This document shows, in pieces, positions 9,201 to 17,101 of a DNA stretch of 32,820 nucleotides (positions are counted from its first letter, which is position 1; each line of letters starts with the position of its first letter). The position numbers and the translations under genes are program-made. The stretch covers positions 1 to 32,820 of the forward strand of contig QKAV01000065.1 in the NCBI GenBank assembly GCA_003247185.1. Direction: 5' to 3'. The notes beneath the pieces were generated by a model. The model ran no database searches. It was not told the origin of the DNA and worked only from the letters and a program-made list of their open reading frames with translations. The DNA comes from Crocinitomicaceae bacterium (GTDB taxonomy: Bacteria > Bacteroidota > Bacteroidia > Flavobacteriales_D > Crocinitomicaceae).

Positions 9201-9461
9201 TTGATGGTGGTGGCGTTTTGAAAAATCGAAGTACAGGACGCTGAAATCATAAATTGCAATATTATTACAATGAATAGTTGAATCAATTATTTTGCAAATG
9301 GCTATATGCTGTTGTAGGATAAAATTACTGAAAGGGAAATTAGAGTTGCTACGTTATCAATTATTTCTAATATTTGCTGTTTTTATCTTACGGCATTCTA
9401 GGATTAAGAGTATTTAACTCGTAATCAAAGCACAATCCTAAAATCTGATTTTTATATTTGA

Positions 9462-9478
9462 ACATTATGGACTTTTCT
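9462..9478 (-). promoter_or_regulatory. Inverted 17-base operator-like element at the regulator start
   Basis: On the minus strand this reads AGAAAAGTCCATAATGT, an exact 17-base match to plus-strand positions 13073-13089, which include the distal operator site of promoter P2 (GTCCATAAT). Here it lies one base before the ATG of the AraC-type gene and covers the place where a ribosome-binding site should be; only a weak GGA is available to ribosomes. If the regulator binds it, the likely result is negative autoregulation. The other two sites of the three-part operator are not seen at the expected distances here. Confidence 0.5.
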
Positions 9479-9479
9479 C

Positions 9480-10355
9480 ATGAAGAAATTAAATTTTAAA
9501 ACTTATTTTGACGAATCGTTTTTTCCTATATCGGTAACAGAGATGACGATGAAAAATAATGATGGGCAAACTGTAACATCTATTCACTCCCATGGTTTTT
9601 CGGAAATAGTTTTTCTGGCCGATGGCACTCTTTCACATCATTGTAATGGCATTACGGAAAAACTCAAAAAAGGGAGCTTCCTTTTGATTCATCCTGAAAT
9701 GGAGCACTATTACTCAGGTATTACTCCGACGACTCTTTGTTATAACATCTTATATGATTCATCAATTCCGATACCAATTCTAATACAAAGGAAGTCTTTT
9801 TTTCTGCATCAGCTTTATCCAGAAAAAGAAGATATTCAGGCTGGTTACAGTGGCTTTTCCGGAAGGGTTCCTCCAAAACAAATTGAGCTAATTCTGGCTC
9901 TGATTCAGAATATACAACAAGAAAACCGAAGGCATCGATCCGGATTCCAGATAATGATCATCTCCTACTTTACCGCAATTGCAACCCTACTGTCGCGTTA
10001 TGCTAAAGAAGAGAAGGTCATTGACAGTAATTGGAGTCTGAGTAAAGTAATCGGAATGATGAGGGGAAGTTGTCATGACAGCACGGTTACAATTGCAGAT
10101 TTTGCTAAAGCCTCAGGGATGTGTCAGCGAACATTACTGCGGAAATTTAAAGCATCATTTGGGATTGGTCCCATGCAATATCTCCAGAAGCTCCGTGTCG
10201 AACTCGCCGTAAAGCTCTTGGAGAACATGGCATTCTCTCTGGATGAAGTTGCAATCAAGAGTGGTTTTTACAATTACAGCCATATGTGGAGAGGCTTTCG
10301 CAAACATTTGAACTGCACGCCAGCTGAAGTCCGATCGCATAAAAAGGAAAATTAA
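9480..10355 (+). CDS. AraC-family transcriptional regulator (cupin sensor plus double HTH)
   Basis: Cytoplasmic DNA-binding regulator, probably the local sugar-responsive activator. Seen: an N-terminal cupin-like region (SIHSHGFSEIVFLADGTLSHH ... GSFLLIHPEMEHYY, residues of about 33-87), a helical linker, and a C-terminal AraC DNA-binding domain at about 190-287 with both helix-turn-helix units (VTIADFAKASGMCQRTLLRKFK, and FSLDEVAIKSGFYNYSHMWRGFRKHLNCTPAEVR). The length of 291 is typical. The ATG has only a weak GGA upstream, and an operator-like element covers that site. The stop codon directly abuts the start of the GH78 gene, so the two are co-transcribed. Three promoters around it share a repeated operator that it probably recognises; this is inferred. 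Confidence 0.93.
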   Translation: MKKLNFKTYFDESFFPISVTEMTMKNNDGQTVTSIHSHGFSEIVFLADGTLSHHCNGITEKLKKGSFLLIHPEMEHYYSGITPTTLCYNILYDSSIPIPILIQRKSFFLHQLYPEKEDIQAGYSGFSGRVPPKQIELILALIQNIQQENRRHRSGFQIMIISYFTAIATLLSRYAKEEKVIDSNWSLSKVIGMMRGSCHDSTVTIADFAKASGMCQRTLLRKFKASFGIGPMQYLQKLRVELAVKLLENMAFSLDEVAIKSGFYNYSHMWRGFRKHLNCTPAEVRSHKKEN

Positions 10356-12740
10356 ATGAACGATTTTAAGGCAGCATCTTGGATCTGGACAAACCTTACG
10401 GATTCAGGGAAAGATCTATATCGGCTTTTTCGGAAAGAATTCATGTGGGTACAAGATTGCAGCCCTGTCCTGATTAAAATTTCTGCTAATTCAACATACG
10501 CTCTATTCGTTAATGGTCGACGCTGCCAAATTCAACAGCTTGCCGATTATCCTGATTCTATTACCTTCTCAAGTAGCGATATTACTCAATATCTGCATCC
10601 TGGAAAAAATCTCATCGCCGTCGAAATTCATTATATCGGGACAAATTTTTCAACAATTCAGGCAGGAACGCCGTTTTTACGCGCAGTTATATCTGCTGAA
10701 TCCAGCGTTTACGAGAAAACTGATACCTCTTGGCGATGGGCGGATAGCAGGGCTTATCACTCCGGTTTATCCTGCAAAGTTACCGAGCAGCTTGGCTATG
10801 TTTTTTGTTATGATGCTCAAAGGGAAATTGCTTGGATTGATCCGGAATTCGATGACTCCGGGTGGAGAAATGCATTTGAATACGACGCTTCCATTTTCTC
10901 TAACGTCGCAGTGGCTGAACGGGATGTGCCTCAATTGATACAAACAACAATCCCAAGCTGTGCTATTTCTCAAGTAGGTCTTTTGCGTAGAGTTACTGAG
11001 GAGGCTACATTTGCCTTAAGCCTCAGTCATGATTATCTTTCACCTCGCATTGAGGAAGAAATACTGCTTAATAAAAAGGCGATTCCACTGGAGGAATGTT
11101 TATCTACTCCTAAACGTGTTCTTTTACCCGAAAACAAAGAACCATACCGATTCCGCCCGCTTTCTGACTTTCCGGAAGCAAACGGTTTTTACATCATAAC
11201 GGATCTTGGGAGGGAGATGGTTGGCTATCTTTATTTCAGGCTTTCTGCTCCAGAGGGAACTGTAATCGATATTGCTCATGGAGAGCACCTTACAGATGGG
11301 CGGGTAAGGGCTGCTATTGGGGGGCGTAATTTTGCGGACCGCTATATCTGCAGTGAAGGGCGAAATGAATTCCTTTTTGTCCACCGACGAATTGGATGCA
11401 GGTATTTGGAGCTGCATTTCACTGGTTGTGATGCAGGCGAAATAGTACTTGAATATGTGGGGGTACTCCCTTTAGAGTTGCCGCTACCCGATGCAGCCAG
11501 ATTCCATACCGAAGACCGTTTGCTAGCGAAGATAAATGAGGTTTCTATTGACACACTAAAGCTATGTATGCACGAGCACTATGAAGATTGTCCCTGGCGG
11601 GAGCAAGCTCTTTATGCCTACGACGCAAGAAATCAAATGCTTTATGGCTACTATGTCTGGGGGAATTATGATTTTGCAGCATCCTCTCTGAATCTTCTCG
11701 GTAAATCATTTGATGGTGACAGGTATCTTGCCTTGACCGCTCCTGGTTTACCTGAAATAACGATTCCAATTTTCACCATGGTTTGGATAACAGCTCTGTG
11801 GGAGTATCAACTATTTAGTGGCTCGTCGACATTATTTGAACGCTGGCAAGAGCAGATAGATCACATTCTGGATCGAGCGTTGGTAGAGAAAGATTTGACT
11901 GTCGGTGGATTGTATCATCCTGGAGCAAGTGACTATATTTGGAATTTCTGCGAATGGAACGGTGAACTTCAAGGATATAGTTATTTGCGGGCACCATACA
12001 ATATCTATTTTCATGAGGCGTTGGCTTCAGCGGCCAAACTTCATGAGGTGCACGGAAATAAGAAACGTTCAACATTTCTTCTCCAAAAAGCAGAGCAGTT
12101 GAAAAATGTCATAGATCAGCTTTTTTGGGATCAAGATGCTTCTATCTATAAAGCGGATTATCCGGGAAGTAAAAAGGAATATTACGAACACATCCAAGTG
12201 ATAATGCTTTCCGAAGGAATAGTGCCGGAAGAAAAGAAAGAGCCTGTTTTGCGTGCGTTGCAGCAAAAGGAGCTATGCCCAGTCAGCCTAAGTGCACTTT
12301 TCTATCAAATCAATGGTTTGATGGAATGTGGTGTCGATGGCAGAAGATTCCTAACCGGATATATGAATAGCACTTTTGAGCCAATTGTTTTCTCAGGAGC
12401 AACATCTCTTTGGGAGACATGTAATGGAGAGGCAGACTTTGATGGTGCAGCAAGTCTCTGCCATGCCTGGAGCAGCGCGATGCCATATTTTTGTGGAAGC
12501 CGAATTTTAGGTGTACGTCCGCTAGAGCCTGGATTCCTGACATTCGAAATCAAACCTTATTACGCAGGATTGACGCATGCAGAGGGAGATGTTCCGACTC
12601 CATATGGTAAAATTCATATTTCCTGGAAATTCAATGACGGAAAGCTGTCCGTTCAAATCCGTCACCCGAAATGCTTAAATGCCATTGTTAATTCGTGGCC
12701 TGAGTGTCCGATTGATACAGTTGATTTGGAATTATACTAA
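10356..12740 (+). CDS. Alpha-L-rhamnosidase-like glycoside hydrolase (GH78)
   Basis: Predicted cytoplasmic inverting alpha-L-rhamnosidase of family GH78, or a close relative. Seen: N-terminal beta-sandwich regions (about 1-370) including SANSTYALFVNGRRC, and then the (alpha/alpha)6 catalytic barrel. The signature EDCPWREQALYAYDARNQ gives Asp411, Glu416 and Asp423, matching the acidic residues of characterised GH78 enzymes. A later SLWETCNGEADFDGAASLCHAW carries the second conserved Glu and the His of the family, and LGVRPLEPGFLTFEIKPYY starts the C-terminal beta domain. There is no signal peptide, so it acts on imported oligosaccharides. The ATG follows the regulator's TAA with no gap; AAGGA inside the regulator's end provides ribosome binding. 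Family confident; rhamnose specificity is probable. Confidence 0.88.
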   Translation: MNDFKAASWIWTNLTDSGKDLYRLFRKEFMWVQDCSPVLIKISANSTYALFVNGRRCQIQQLADYPDSITFSSSDITQYLHPGKNLIAVEIHYIGTNFSTIQAGTPFLRAVISAESSVYEKTDTSWRWADSRAYHSGLSCKVTEQLGYVFCYDAQREIAWIDPEFDDSGWRNAFEYDASIFSNVAVAERDVPQLIQTTIPSCAISQVGLLRRVTEEATFALSLSHDYLSPRIEEEILLNKKAIPLEECLSTPKRVLLPENKEPYRFRPLSDFPEANGFYIITDLGREMVGYLYFRLSAPEGTVIDIAHGEHLTDGRVRAAIGGRNFADRYICSEGRNEFLFVHRRIGCRYLELHFTGCDAGEIVLEYVGVLPLELPLPDAARFHTEDRLLAKINEVSIDTLKLCMHEHYEDCPWREQALYAYDARNQMLYGYYVWGNYDFAASSLNLLGKSFDGDRYLALTAPGLPEITIPIFTMVWITALWEYQLFSGSSTLFERWQEQIDHILDRALVEKDLTVGGLYHPGASDYIWNFCEWNGELQGYSYLRAPYNIYFHEALASAAKLHEVHGNKKRSTFLLQKAEQLKNVIDQLFWDQDASIYKADYPGSKKEYYEHIQVIMLSEGIVPEEKKEPVLRALQQKELCPVSLSALFYQINGLMECGVDGRRFLTGYMNSTFEPIVFSGATSLWETCNGEADFDGAASLCHAWSSAMPYFCGSRILGVRPLEPGFLTFEIKPYYAGLTHAEGDVPTPYGKIHISWKFNDGKLSVQIRHPKCLNAIVNSWPECPIDTVDLELY

Positions 12741-12764
12741 ACCGAAATCTTGCTCCTGTTTGTC

Positions 12765-12790
12765 AAAAAAAAAATTTTGGAAGCCCAAAA
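12765..12790 (-). terminator. Intrinsic terminator-like hairpin on the minus strand
   Basis: On the minus strand, TTTTGG (12790-12785), a four-base loop and CCAAAA (12780-12775) are followed directly by ten T residues (12774-12765). The shape is that of an intrinsic terminator, although the stem has only two G-C pairs. On the plus strand the same hairpin has no following T-run, so it would not obviously end the GH78 transcript. No minus-strand gene lies to its right, so its purpose could be to stop antisense transcription into the GH78 gene. Confidence 0.35.
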
Positions 12791-13078
12791 GCGATTCAAA
12801 GCGGCATGACAATAATCATAGGAGAGACCTTTCTTTTCTGAAATTTTTAATTGCTTCTGAGCTTTTAAGTGCGCAATTTGTTATCGTAAGATAGGTTATC
12901 ACTCTTTTCTTTTATTATTCCTTACAATGTTGCTAATGTATGTGTTTTTCATTTTGCTTATCCACCGTTGCGTTTCATAATATTTATATGAAATGCCGCT
13001 AATCTTATTTTATCGATAATTACATAATAAAATATATAAGTGCGTTTTTAGGACGGGTTAAAATTCGCGACTAGAAAA

Positions 13079-13142
13079 GTCCATAATGTGCACAAAACAG
13101 TCTTTTATGTCTATTGTTGAGCATAAGCTTGTGTGTTATACT
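13079..13142 (+). promoter_or_regulatory. Promoter P2 with three-part operator, drives the 13188-start operon
   Basis: Three direct repeats are seen: GTCCATAAT at 13079, GTCTTTTAT at 13100 and GTCTATTGT at 13109, with start distances of 21 and 9 bases. The third overlaps a -35 box TTGTTG (13114-13119), followed by a 17-base spacer and a -10 box TATACT (13137-13142). Transcription would start about 35-40 bases before the epimerase ATG. The whole block from 13094 to 13150 matches 24023-24079 at all but about five positions. Confidence 0.75.
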
Positions 13143-13187
13143 TCTTTCATGTAATAACGAAAATTAATATGAATAGGAGCTAAATAA

Positions 13188-14084
13188 ATGGAGCATTATA
13201 ATCTGTCATACCCAATAAATACAGTAAGTTGGGATGGCAAGGTGGTCACCCGATGCTCCGACGAATGCTTCTTGCCAACCTGTAGAACCTTGAAGCAACT
13301 CGGAGTTAACGAATTGATGGTTACAGGCTATGTTACTGTCGAGGAAGCTGACTTTGATATGATGGAGGAAACCAAGCGTCTCGGGGGGCTACTTGATTCT
13401 ATGGGGATGCGTCCGGCACAGCATCACGGATTGTCGGCGATGTATGCGCCGCAAGGTGAAAGTCAGGATCGTGTTATAGAGAAGTTAATTCGCTCAATCC
13501 ATTATACTGCGAATATGAATGCGCCAGTGTTGGTGATACATCCTGGACAGGTAGATCTTCACTTGTCTACAGTGGAGGAATATACCGAATATTTTTCTGA
13601 GCAGATTCGCAAATATGGAAGGCAGGAAATCCTAAAAACCTGCGCCGCCAATCTCGATACTGCCGGAGAAATTGCCGGAAAGCTGGGGGTAAAAATCGCC
13701 CTTGAAAATGTAGAGCTTTTTGCGGCGGATATCACATTGCTACGTGATCTGCTTGATGAGGTCAAATCACCGAATATTGGATTCTGCTTTGATTCAGGTC
13801 ACGCGCATTATAAGTCCGCTTCAGTTTTAAATTGTCTTGATATTCTTCAGGATCGCTTGCTCACTACTCATTTGCATGACAATCGCAGTGTTTTTGACGA
13901 GCATATGCCTCCGGGATTCGGAACTATTCCATGGATTGACATAATTCAAGGTTTGTGGAAGGCTGGCTATGATAATACGATTAATTTTGAGTCGGGAGGC
14001 TGGCCAGGGCTGGATAAGGAAACTGGATTCGAATTGGCTATTCAATTTTGGCGAGCGTGCGAATTATTAGCAAAGAAAAATTAG
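13188..14084 (+). CDS. Sugar-phosphate isomerase/epimerase-like TIM-barrel protein
   Basis: Xylose-isomerase-like TIM-barrel protein (AP-endonuclease-2 superfamily), cytoplasmic, 298 residues. Putative metal and catalytic residues are visible in order: Glu in KIALENVEL, Asp/His in IGFCFDSGHAH, His in THLHDNR and Glu in INFESGGW, so it looks active. AGGAG lies eight bases before the ATG. It is the first gene behind promoter P2 and is followed after 22 bases by the large glycosidase-like gene. Relatives include ketose 3-epimerases, inosose/2-keto-sugar enzymes and many proteins of unknown reaction; here conversion of a released sugar or keto-sugar is likely. It is only distantly similar to the second member at 25510. 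Confidence 0.88.
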   Translation: MEHYNLSYPINTVSWDGKVVTRCSDECFLPTCRTLKQLGVNELMVTGYVTVEEADFDMMEETKRLGGLLDSMGMRPAQHHGLSAMYAPQGESQDRVIEKLIRSIHYTANMNAPVLVIHPGQVDLHLSTVEEYTEYFSEQIRKYGRQEILKTCAANLDTAGEIAGKLGVKIALENVELFAADITLLRDLLDEVKSPNIGFCFDSGHAHYKSASVLNCLDILQDRLLTTHLHDNRSVFDEHMPPGFGTIPWIDIIQGLWKAGYDNTINFESGGWPGLDKETGFELAIQFWRACELLAKKN

Positions 14085-14106
14085 CGATAAAGCAAGGTGG
14101 AAGAAT

Positions 14107-16257
14107 ATGGAACACACATATCAGTTGAAAACACAGAATGCGCAATTAACCCTATCGTTAGAACACGGTGGTCTCGAAAGCATTGAGTATCAAGGGATAC
14201 AAATTCCGCTTTCTGGGTTTCCTCTTGTTGCAATAGGTATGCGAAATGCCGCAGGTGATTTGGTGACGTTGACCAGTCTAGATTTTAACTTCCACTTTAG
14301 CCAGAATGGGGATATGTTTTCGTTTATGTATTCTGAGTGTTCTCGCTACCCCGACTTATCGATTACAATTTACATTTCTGTTGAAAAGTCTTTTTTCAAT
14401 TTTCGTCCAGAAGTCCGAAATATTCCATCTGGAATACTGCTGGAGTGGATTGATGTTCCACAAATTACAATCCCTTCTGGTGGCGAGATTTTTTGGCCGC
14501 ACGCGGAAGGTGTTCTAATTGATGATCCTCAAGAACGTGAAAAATCACCATGGAGCAGGTATCACGTTTTAGGGTTTCTTGGTCGGACGGAAGGACTTGC
14601 TTATAGCGAAGGTGGATATTATCCAGGCGTCTGTCAAATGCAATTTATTGCTTGGCAAAAAAATGGCGCTGTGCTTTATTTCGGTGCACATGATAGAAGT
14701 CACGGAACAAAAGCTGTTGAATATGCTCCCCAAAAAGATGGAAGTTGCCGTTTTAGTCTTCAGACATTTTGTGGTGGAACCGGAGAAGATTATATCGCTG
14801 ATTTTGATTATGTGTTGGGAATGTTTGATGGCGACTGGATGGATGCCTGTTCCGTTTATCGCGATTGGATTAAAGAAGACCCGGCTCTTCCGGAAAGGGG
14901 GAAATTGCCTGAGATGGTCAAAGAGTCCCCCATTGTTATGATTTATCCGGTTCGTGGGTCTGGTGATGACAAAGGGAAAATGACAGAAGGAAATGAGTAC
15001 TTTCCTTACTGCAATGGACTGCCCAATGTCGAGAAATATGAAAAGCTCTTTGAGTCAAGGATTCTAGCACTATTGATGCATTGGGAAGGTACAGCTCCTT
15101 GGGCACCTCCGTATGTATGGCCTCCATTTGGGGGTGTAGAAAATCTCAAACAATACAGCGATGAACTTCACGCAAGGGGGAATTATCTCGGGGTTTACTG
15201 CTCCGGCAGTGCATGGACGCAACAAAGCTGTATCGTCGATTATTCCAGAGAGGAAGAGTGTGATAAAGAGAATCTGCGCCGCCATATGATTCGCGGTCCC
15301 AAAGGAGAGATTGAGGCCGTCGTCTGTTGCGCGCCGCAGGCGCAAAGGCTTGGGTTTGATATGTGCCTGACCGAGGAATGGTGTCGCCGCACCTTGAAAG
15401 AAGAACTTGCCAAGTTGATTTCGGTGGATATTGATTATGCTCAATTTTTCGACCAGAATCTCGGAGGTGCATATCATACGTGCTATTCGCGTGAACATAG
15501 CCATCCTGCCGTTCCTGGGCGTTGGCAAACTGTCGCCATGAAATCACTGTTAACAGAAATGACAGAAGACCTGCTTAACCAAGGCAGTGATATGGTTGTC
15601 GGATGTGAAGCAGCGGCAGCTGACATCTATTTGAAAGAACTTCCTTTCAACGATCTGCGCGGAAACTGGAACTGGGGACGCGGCATTCCGGTTCCTGGAT
15701 ACCAGTTTGTGTTTCATGAATACTGCAATAACTTTATGGGTAATCAATGCGGAATTACGGACGTTATCGACTCAAGTGCAAGTCCGGAGAATTTGCTTTA
15801 CCGTACGGCATACTCATTTATTTCGGGAGATCTGTTGTCCATCGTTTTAAAAGAGGAAGGAAAAATCCATTGGGGCTGGGGAGCTCTCTGGCAAATAGAG
15901 GAACCAAATCAGGATCAGGTCGTTACACTTATTCGGAATCTGAATCGCACTCGAATAGAGTTTGGGAAGTTTCTGCAATATGGCCGTATGGAAAAGCCAA
16001 AAATTCGAATAAAAACAGAAGAATACTGTCTTTGCGTGAATGGAAAGGACATATCGGTTCCTTCCTGTTTACATTCTGCGTGGGTTGCGCCAGACGGAGC
16101 GCGTGCAGAGTTTCTTGTTAATTATCTGCCTAAAAATCAAAAAGTGCATTGCCGGTATATGGCAGAACATCAAGCCGAATATGAAGGTCGACCGTTTGTT
16201 GAAGATAATGTGGAATTGCCTCCGTTAACTGCCGTGATCTTCTATATAAACCCATGA
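14107..16257 (+). CDS. Large cytoplasmic glycosidase-like protein (DUF6259-like)
   Basis: A 716-residue protein without a signal peptide. The sequence style (YPVRGSGDDKG, EYFPYCNGLPNVEKY, ALLMHWEGTAPWAPPYVWPPFGG) recalls the family I know as DUF6259, found beside carbohydrate genes; this match is from memory. Residues of about 1-255 look like a beta-sandwich and about 265-620 like a TIM barrel. Candidate catalytic acids are Asp in FFDQNLGG (about 445) and Glu in MVVGCEAAA (about 502), both following hydrophobic strands; the C-terminus is beta. AAGGTGGAAG precedes the ATG. It lies second in the P2 operon. A glycoside hydrolase role is inferred from fold and context. The N-terminus (MEHTYQLKTQ) has a decayed counterpart at 24118. 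Confidence 0.8.
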   Translation: MEHTYQLKTQNAQLTLSLEHGGLESIEYQGIQIPLSGFPLVAIGMRNAAGDLVTLTSLDFNFHFSQNGDMFSFMYSECSRYPDLSITIYISVEKSFFNFRPEVRNIPSGILLEWIDVPQITIPSGGEIFWPHAEGVLIDDPQEREKSPWSRYHVLGFLGRTEGLAYSEGGYYPGVCQMQFIAWQKNGAVLYFGAHDRSHGTKAVEYAPQKDGSCRFSLQTFCGGTGEDYIADFDYVLGMFDGDWMDACSVYRDWIKEDPALPERGKLPEMVKESPIVMIYPVRGSGDDKGKMTEGNEYFPYCNGLPNVEKYEKLFESRILALLMHWEGTAPWAPPYVWPPFGGVENLKQYSDELHARGNYLGVYCSGSAWTQQSCIVDYSREEECDKENLRRHMIRGPKGEIEAVVCCAPQAQRLGFDMCLTEEWCRRTLKEELAKLISVDIDYAQFFDQNLGGAYHTCYSREHSHPAVPGRWQTVAMKSLLTEMTEDLLNQGSDMVVGCEAAAADIYLKELPFNDLRGNWNWGRGIPVPGYQFVFHEYCNNFMGNQCGITDVIDSSASPENLLYRTAYSFISGDLLSIVLKEEGKIHWGWGALWQIEEPNQDQVVTLIRNLNRTRIEFGKFLQYGRMEKPKIRIKTEEYCLCVNGKDISVPSCLHSAWVAPDGARAEFLVNYLPKNQKVHCRYMAEHQAEYEGRPFVEDNVELPPLTAVIFYINP

Positions 16258-16322
16258 GAGCTTGATGCAAGATAAAGTACTAGTGGATTGTTATTCTGTA
16301 CAATACGATGTGGGAGAGTGAG

Positions 16323-17063
16323 ATGAAGCAACGTTGTTCAATAACCGGGAAGCGCTCATTACAGCAAAAATTTACTTTAGTAGAAATGCTTGTCGTGATT
16401 GCAATCATATCCATATTGTCGGCACTTCTGCTTCCTGCCCTGAATAAGGCAAAACAGGCCGCACATTCTGTGAGTTGTCTAAACAACACTAAAAATATAA
16501 TGTCTGGACTTATGTTCTATGCCGATTCATATCGATATTTTCCGGCTCGCATGAATGCGACAACCGGAATTCGGTGGTATCAGCGTGTATATGAGAGTAT
16601 AAGCGGAGACTCTGCCGCAAATCTAGTATTCTACAAAAATTCCGGCTATTTCAATTGTCCTGCCTATCAGTATGAGGCAGCAGGAGCGAATATACATCAA
16701 GGAACCATCGCTTATGGTAAGAGTGATGTTCTTGGCGGATGGTTTGCCACCATTAGGCCAGAGCAAATAAAACGTCCCTCAAAAGTAGCGGCAATCGGAG
16801 ATAGCGATGATGATGGCTTTTGGGGCGCAATAATATCCCATTCTACGTATCTACTTGGCAACAGGCATGAAGAAAGATCTTCTGTTTCATTTGTCGACGG
16901 ACACGCAAAAAGTATTTTAGCCGAGAGTGTAATTGCTCCTGATGTCGTATATGGGCTTATGGATTATTCAAGCGGTGCAACAATTGTCCGTTCAAGTGCA
17001 ACAGCCATTCCATTTGCGGCAGGATATATGCCAATGGAAGTGATACAAATGTGGAATAACTGA
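16323..17063 (+). CDS. Pseudopilin-like secreted protein, Lentisphaerota type
   Basis: Type II secretion/type IV pilin-like protein. After a basic lead comes FTLVEMLVVIAIISILSA, the prepilin cleavage and methylation helix with Glu at +5, then a globular domain of about 190 residues ending in the motif NRHEERSSVSFVDGHAKSI (His, about nine residues, DGH). The residue before the Phe is Lys rather than the usual Gly, which fits my recollection of homologues from this phylum. The ATG at 16323 is preferred to 16308 because GGAG lies six bases upstream; it gives 246 residues. Such proteins are highly multiplied in Lentisphaerota and some planctomycetes. Being inside a sugar operon suggests a cell-surface role in binding or presenting the glycan, which is not shown by the sequence. 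Confidence 0.88.
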   Translation: MKQRCSITGKRSLQQKFTLVEMLVVIAIISILSALLLPALNKAKQAAHSVSCLNNTKNIMSGLMFYADSYRYFPARMNATTGIRWYQRVYESISGDSAANLVFYKNSGYFNCPAYQYEAAGANIHQGTIAYGKSDVLGGWFATIRPEQIKRPSKVAAIGDSDDDGFWGAIISHSTYLLGNRHEERSSVSFVDGHAKSILAESVIAPDVVYGLMDYSSGATIVRSSATAIPFAAGYMPMEVIQMWNN

Positions 17064-17101
17064 AATTACTATATTTTAAATAAAGGACAAAAGGAAATCC
17101 A

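Larger units (their letters stand above)
9097..9479. other. Divergent intergenic control region between the minus operon and araC-type gene
   Basis: This 383-base AT-rich spacer separates two divergently transcribed units. The left part holds the minus-strand promoter with its three repeats (separate entry). The right part ends with a 17-base element immediately before the regulator start (separate entry). A possible plus-strand promoter for the regulator is TTGCAA at 9292-9297, a 17-base spacer and TAGGAT at 9315-9320, which would give a leader of roughly 150 bases; this is weak. I see no additional gene or hairpin terminator. Confidence 0.5.
12741..13187. other. Intergenic region with promoter P2
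   Basis: This spacer of 447 bases contains no convincing gene. The first part carries a hairpin followed by a T-run on the minus strand (separate entry). The last 130 bases hold promoter P2 with its operator (separate entry). From 13063 to 13158 the sequence aligns with 23990-24086 ahead of the second plus-strand operon, so this control block has been duplicated. The middle (12800-13040) is AT-rich, and I see nothing in it. Confidence 0.5.
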
